From Marisa cornuarietis (taxonomy: Eukaryota; Mollusca; Gastropoda; Architaenioglossa; Ampullariidae), in assembly GCA_004794655.1 (NCBI GenBank), contig SMMW01000576.1, forward strand, positions 3,981,501-4,045,500: a stretch of 64,000 nt of DNA, given 5' to 3'. Made by a program: the position numbers and the translations under genes. The notes below the pieces were generated by a model. It did no database searches and was not told the origin of the DNA. It saw only the letters and a list, made by a program, of their open reading frames with translations. The stretch's first letter is position 1, and every line of letters begins with the position of its first letter. Positions 58,921 through 64,000 of the stretch are shown here, piece after piece.

Positions 58921-59719
58921 CGTTACTGTCGTTATTATCAAAGTAGGACAAGTAGCACAAGCGCAATATGGTTATAACTTCAGCCTATGAAGTTCTCGTT
59001 TTACAGTCTTAATTATTATGTTTATAATTCATGAACGAAAAGGTCTTAGTTTTAACTAATTTTAGACTCTTTAAAACGTAGGCGTTAATTGGTACATCTT
59101 CCCTCCAATTTAATGTTTAAACTGTTGTTCCCAATCTATCGCAAAATCCAGAACACAAAAGCTTCATAGTGCTGGTCATTGAATTTTTCTGTTAGTGTGG
59201 CTACCCCTCCTGACCTGCTTGCTTGTACCCAATCCTCAGTGAACATACACTGAAGTGTCTCGTCATATAAATATATGGACCAAGAACAGGATAAGATTTT
59301 ACATGTAAATATTTAGTCAGAAAGACGCTAGAAACGTCAACCAGAGAAATAAGAATAGTTTTAGCAGTGATTTAGAGTTTAACAATTTTCAACGCTTTGG
59401 TCGTTGAAACAAACATACTTCTGAAAACAAAAATATATATATATATATATATGTCATTGATTGATAGATCGATTTGTTCTAGGGTTATTGCCCTACAGAA
59501 GGGGAAAAAACAAAACAACGAAAAACTTTAAGATGCAGGTAAGCTTCACAACAAAATACAAAACGAAATTAAATCCTGTATAGTATGCTGATTTTAAGGA
59601 AAATAATGCACAACATATTCAAAACAGCCATTCTAAATTTTGCCATTGTTCTCTGCATAATTAACTCTAAGTTCACTGAAAGGTATGTCTTAACTCAAAG
59701 GAAAATACCAGTGCTTTGC

Positions 59720-59801
59720 GTGAGTGAGTGAGTGAGTGAGTGAGTGAGTGAGTGAGTGAGTGAGTGAGTGAGTGAGTGAGTGAGAGAGAGAGAGAGAGAG
59801 T
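59720..59801. repeat. (GTGA)n then (GA)n microsatellite
   Basis: About 15 GTGA units followed by GA units. Confidence 0.95.
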
Positions 59802-61217
59802 GAGGAGTGGAAAGAGAATGTTTACCTGTATGTAGTCCACTCACACAGCACAGTGTTCTCTACTGTGTAGAAACATAATTTCAGTGCTTGAAGTGATCGA
59901 AGTACGTGGCGCTGCGTTGACAACTAGCCCCTGGTAGCCATGCAGAGCTGAGTTATCTCACACTTCCGTATGTGAACGACAGCTGCGTAACTAGGTTTAT
60001 CCTGATCCTTTCAAACGCAAAAAAGACAAAACTTCAGAATTACTAATTTTTCAGAAAACTTCCTCTTGTCGAAATCTATGCACAACAAAGATACTTCAAC
60101 ACCCACTGCACCAGGTTATAGTCATTGACCAATCACTAGCCATTTTGACTCAACATTTTTTCAACCGCGTGCTGTCCCTGAGGCGAGTTTATTTTGTGCC
60201 GCGTTTGCTTTAGTGTTTCATGCACAGTCTGCATTGGGTCAAGAGACATTTGACCGCGCAATGTTCTTTTTAAAATTGTTTTGAAAGTTAACACGATGTA
60301 GTCTTCGAAACAGTCTTCAGTACACGAACATAGTCATGATTGTGAAATATTTCCAAGAATAGGTGGCTATTGAGCTTTTAAACGTTGAGATAAACGTACA
60401 TGCATTTAAAAGGATATTTAAAAGGATGATGCCCTGTGCCCCCAAATATATATATATAGAGAGAGAGAGATTACTGAAACATATACCAGGCAACTTTTCA
60501 CATGGTAAAGGTGAAGATTAATTTTGAAATGGTCTCTATTTGTCTTTATTACAAAGCTGAAATGAAAGCTCATCACATTGGTTTGAATGATAAGTATGAT
60601 CATAGTTTTCATATACAAAATTCTGAAGGCGGTATTTGCATTTTTATGCAGTATACCTGTCACTAACATACTTCACAGATTTTACAAGAAATTGTAATCA
60701 TACAATATATAACAGTGTTTTTTTAGCTGTGAGTAAGACTAAACATAAATTATCGTGTATTTATTAAGAAATAATATTTGTGACGACTTGTTTTATATAA
60801 ATGAAAAACATAAAGACCAAAGATTTGTTACTTTAAGCGCTGGAAGTAAAACTGAGTTTTATTTTGTTTTCAGCTATTACAAAATATAATCATGAAAGTA
60901 TGTAATTTGACTAACGTCCTGACGTGCCAAAAACAGCTACAGCTGCCGACTACATAACACTGTTCACAACAAAGCATGATGTATAATTTCTCATACTTTT
61001 ACATCTGTAAACAATGTTTAAACAAATTTATTGTAAGGCTATTTCATGGGTAGCATGCATTACAGACCCAGGGATAGCTTTATCAAAAGGCTGAAGGCAC
61101 TAAAAATAAAAACATGACTCTAGAGGCATTACTTTTTATTTAAGTTGCATCTGATGTACTGAACAATAAAACTGTTATTTCTAGCTGATGACACAACTAG
61201 TACACCATCGTTCTCAA

Positions 61218-61281
61218 AGCTTAAAAGACCAGATGGATACTCACATCAAGCATATGAGTGTCTATCTGGTCTTTTTAAGCT
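61218..61281 (+). other. 64-nt near-perfect hairpin (miRNA-precursor-like)
   Basis: Left arm AGCTTAAAAGACCAGATGG then ATACTCA; right arm TGAGTGTCTATCTGGTC then TTTTTAAGCT. As plus-strand RNA about 26 base pairs form with one bulged U and two G-U wobbles around a 10-12-nt loop. As minus-strand RNA the wobbles become A-C mismatches, so a plus-strand transcript is favoured. Size and shape fit an animal pre-miRNA, but a tiny MITE is equally possible. Confidence 0.5.
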
Positions 61282-62735
61282 CACCAGTGCACCTGCACGT
61301 CTTATCAATAACCTTAAGAGCAATTTTCCTGACCACCCACCCCGATATGTATTCTACAATTCCATCCAAATAGCTACTGATCCCAACGACGTTGTTTGTA
61401 TATGAATGATGAAGCAGACCAGACTCAAAACTAAGTCACATTTTTGTCCTAATAATTTTCAGAAATAGTTAATAATGAGGCTGCATCATGCTGCACACAA
61501 TTAGTATAGGCTACAGAAAACCCAACATGTCGCATCGGTGACCTGAAAACATGACTGAAGTGCATCCAGCATAATGCCTGACTGCTAAAACGAATCTCTC
61601 TAAGTGGTCCTGCGATGTTTTGTATCTCAGAGAGAAGTCTAACAAGCCTAACACTCCATCTCTTAGCTTTTGGGATCCATGTTCAGTCTTTCTAATTGCT
61701 ATGACATCAATTATAGTTCTTTAGAACGAATATTCATAATATTTATATAGATAACGAATAAATGCTGGGTTCTTTCTGGGCCTTCTTTTCAAGAATATTA
61801 TAAACCTGATTTGATATCCTTGGCGTTGCAGAAATACTCCTAAGATATCTATAATTTAAAATTATTATATAAAATTCGTTATCTGTTTCTTTACCTCGTT
61901 GTTTATACAAATGTTTGTCAGTATTTTTTAATTGTTTAAAAAGGTTGAGACATGTGCTTTTCAGTTTTTTAGTTTATTTTACACATTGAAAAAAACGTTA
62001 TATTAATGCTTCTCTTGTTTCACGACTAACTTAATTTTCCGAACACATGTTTTGCATGGTACATTGCTACAGTCGGCGTCTGTAAAGAGAAGGTTGGGTC
62101 GCTCGTGCCTAGAGGCAGCGCCATTTCATGTTCAACGTCTGACCCCGAGAGGCAGCGTTTGTGATTAAAATGTTGAGTTGCTCGTCCCCAGACACAGCAC
62201 CATTTTGTGAAAACGTTTGGTCCCGAGAGACAGCGTTTATAGTTTGGGGTACTTGTGTGTGTAGAATATGTATAGTTATTTTTTCATACAATTTTTTGAA
62301 TCATAAGTTTCCCAGTGACTGGAGTTAAGAACATCATCAAGAGTAAACAATGATAAAAGTGACTCTGTGCCAGACTTCGGGAATTTGACGCGTTGGGCGC
62401 TCGGATCGCATCATCACGGTATCGTGACGGCGTCGTCTCGTTCTTTCTCGCGTGTTACCCACAGAGTTAACTCTTTCATGCCGTGGTTGCTAGAAGCCTG
62501 TAGACACTTCGTGCCGCACGATTTTCCTCACTTTTCACAAAATTAAGAGGTAGAAGAACAATTTAAAATAATTCTGAAAGATCAGATTGCAAAGAAAAGG
62601 AACAGCCTTACCTTGTGTTTGCTTGAAAACACACTTTTATAGTATTCCCAACAGAAAATGCTATGATAATGAGCTTATACAAAAACGCCCACAGTGAAAC
62701 TTTAGCCGCTTTCAAAAGCGTAAATGATGAAGTAC
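61282..62735. other. intergenic, no gene seen
   Basis: Unassigned sequence. Near 62106-62240 the words GAGGCAGCG, AACGTTTGGTCCCGAGA, GACAGCGTTT recur as a diverged ~60-bp tandem pattern (GTCTGACCCCGAGAGGCAGC near 62138 and TTTGGTCCCGAGAGACAGCG near 62216). Confidence 0.4.
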
Positions 62736-62739
62736 ATAA

Positions 62740-63135
62740 TAAGGGAGAAAGCTACCGAAACCTATAGGAAATGTTCCACCATGATTCCTTCCCTTGAAAT
62801 TCAGCCACTCAAAAGGTTTTGTTTGTAACAAAGAAAACAATGTAAAGATTGGTCAAGCGACAATTTTGAATCATTGAAGTATGTCTGTATATATTGTGTA
62901 AATAATTTTTTGTTAATTTCTGAAACCGACTTTCAAGAGTTCTAAAACGCGTACAGTTCATTTGATTTTAGTACTCGAAGACAAAATCTATGTATCTTAA
63001 AATTTACACCAAGTGAATATTTTAAAACGCTCTTTAAAACGGTGTATTACTGATGGTTGTCTTTACTGTAGGTTAATAAATACAAATTTTGAAAGCTGCC
63101 GGTCGAAATTTCAATACCGGGAATTTACTAGCCAT
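62740..63135 (+). repeat. unnamed interspersed repeat, copy 3 of 3
   Basis: Matches copies at 5505 and 35375: AAATGTTCCACCATGATTCC, AGTACTCGAAGACAAAATCT, TAAAACGCTCTTTAAAACGG, GTAGGTTAATAAATACAAAT, GCCGGTCGAAATTTCAAT. The middle block with CGGTTGCCGGTT is not preserved. Confidence 0.6.
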
Positions 63136-63372
63136 TTTCCAAACAGAAAGACAGGTACCGTGGGGAAAACGCAGAAAATTACTGTCAAACGTGAAAACTA
63201 CGACATAAAAAAGAAGATCACTTGATAGAAAAATAAATCAACTATCGAATTCATTAATTTTTTTTATCCGAAACAACGCGTTTTATGCATGTAAAAAATT
63301 AGTCGTATCTCGTGCGTTGTGCTCGTTTTTGCATCATGTTCGCAGTTTTAACTAACTTTTTTGTGTGCTAGG

Positions 63373-63959
63373 ATGGGGCCAAAGAAAGCGAATGAAAAAG
63401 ACAGTGGTGAGAAGAAGGAGATTGTGATGGCGATAGAAATAAAGCAAGAAATAATCGAAAAAAATGAGAGTAGTCTAGGAGTGATGGATCTTGCCAAGAT
63501 GTACGACCATGATGTGGTTGTACTAACCACAATTTTCACCATCCCTAATCAAAAGGATGCCATCAAAGGTGCACATCCAGCGAAAGGAACTAAAATTCTG
63601 TCTCAGTTAAGGACAAATATCCATGAAGAAATGGAGAAGCTTCTGCTGTTGTGGTTGAAAGAGAAAGAGCTGGCAGGAAATACGGTGACGGAGACGGTAA
63701 TGTGCGAAAAGGCACGCACATTTACGTCGACCCACAGAAGAAAGAAGCATCGACTTCAGAAGAGGCAGAAGCAGATACGTTTGTGGCAAGTCACGGCTGG
63801 TTCGACAATTTCAAGAAGAGAACGGGCATCCGCTCGTGCTGGAATGGATTAATTCTATTTCAGTTATTTTAAATGGGAATAATTCGTTTGAGATACGAGT
63901 TGATTGAGTTACGAGCTCGGTTATGGAACGAACTAAACTCGTATCTCAAGATACCACTG
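63373..63959 (+). mobile_element. pogo/Tigger element, internally deleted
   Basis: ATG at 63373 opens MGPKKANEKDSGEKKEIVMA and continues through EIKQEIIEKNESSLGVMDLA and SQLRTNIHEEMEKLLLLWLK, the N-terminal CENPB-type DNA-binding region of TIGD1-like proteins. A 1-nt frameshift near 63715 moves the reading to VDPQKKEASTSEEAEADTF and HGWFDNFKKRTGIRS; then the DDE transposase part is absent. The right end CTCAAGATACCACTG (63945-63959) is a pogo-type terminus, followed by TA. The sequence GAGATACGAGTT (63890-63901) is inverted at 63937-63948. A matching left terminus was not found. Confidence 0.8.
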
Positions 63960-63977
63960 TATTGCATGCCAGCCACT

Positions 63978-63997
63978 CTCTCTCTCTCTCTCTCTCA
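63978..63997. repeat. (CT)n microsatellite
   Basis: CT run at the right edge of the window. Confidence 0.9.
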
Positions 63998-64000
63998 AAT

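Larger units (their letters stand above)
58615..61217. other. intergenic, microsatellites only
   Basis: No gene recognised. Holds a CA tract at 58886-58918, an AT run at 59430-59451, the GTGA tract, and a TA/GA tract at 60447-60470. Minus frame 60418-60669 is low-complexity. Confidence 0.5.

Overview
This is a eukaryotic, intron-rich, AT-leaning window full of retrotransposons, DNA-transposon relics and microsatellites. There are no operons, Shine-Dalgarno sites or CRISPR arrays. The host genes, the exon structure and the mix of repeats (Tx1/L1-like and RTE-like LINEs, hAT, Harbinger-like and pogo/Tigger elements, tRNA-type SINEs) suggest a lophotrochozoan animal, most likely a gastropod mollusc. 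That assignment is inference; nothing in the window fixes the species.

The only confident host genes are a tandem cluster of alpha-1,6-fucosyltransferase (FUT8-like) genes, all on the minus strand. Copy A (1-3281) enters from the left edge and only its first three coding exons are visible. Copy B (13977-25397) is complete in nine coding exons, 586 aa predicted. Copy C (31801-53458) is complete in nine coding exons, 592 aa predicted, spread over 21.7 kb by insertions. B and C share all splice phases (2,1,2,0,1,2,2,0), and exons 4 to 9 are identical in length. Each copy encodes a short cytosolic tail, a signal anchor, a stem/coiled-coil part, the GDP-fucose-binding catalytic domain (RRTDKV or RRSDKV, and TDDPS or SDDPS) and a C-terminal SH3-like domain. 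In all three copies a splice acceptor lies exactly 9 nt before the start ATG, so an untranslated leader exon must lie upstream. A frameshifted exon 2 with its own upstream flank (7754-8480) is the relic of a fourth copy.

Mobile elements fill the rest. 0-13.9 kb: copy A, an unnamed ~600 bp repeat, the relic copy, a hAT-type MITE with target duplication. 14-26.5 kb: copy B with minisatellites in its introns. 26.5-31.4 kb: palindrome-rich AT sequence, an RTE tail fragment, a Harbinger-like MITE, a hAT relic. 31.8-53.5 kb: copy C, whose introns hold a minus-strand LINE fragment, the second unnamed repeat copy, a ZBED5/Buster-type hAT, a GTF2IRD2-type hAT relic with a MITE nested in it, SINEs, and a full-length but dead Tx1/L1-like LINE (43645-50373) with a perfect 14-bp target-site duplication. 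53.5-64 kb: a CR1/L2-type LINE tail ending in a microsatellite, an RTE-like LINE (55326-58604) with an uninterrupted ORF of about 1,000 codons and a perfect 10-bp target-site duplication, a strong 64-nt RNA hairpin (61218-61281), the third unnamed repeat copy and an internally deleted Tigger element.

The fucosyltransferases would act in the Golgi, adding core fucose or a related alpha-1,6-fucose to N-glycans. Because the anchor/stem exons have diverged far more than the catalytic exons, the copies may differ in Golgi placement or partners more than in chemistry (inference).
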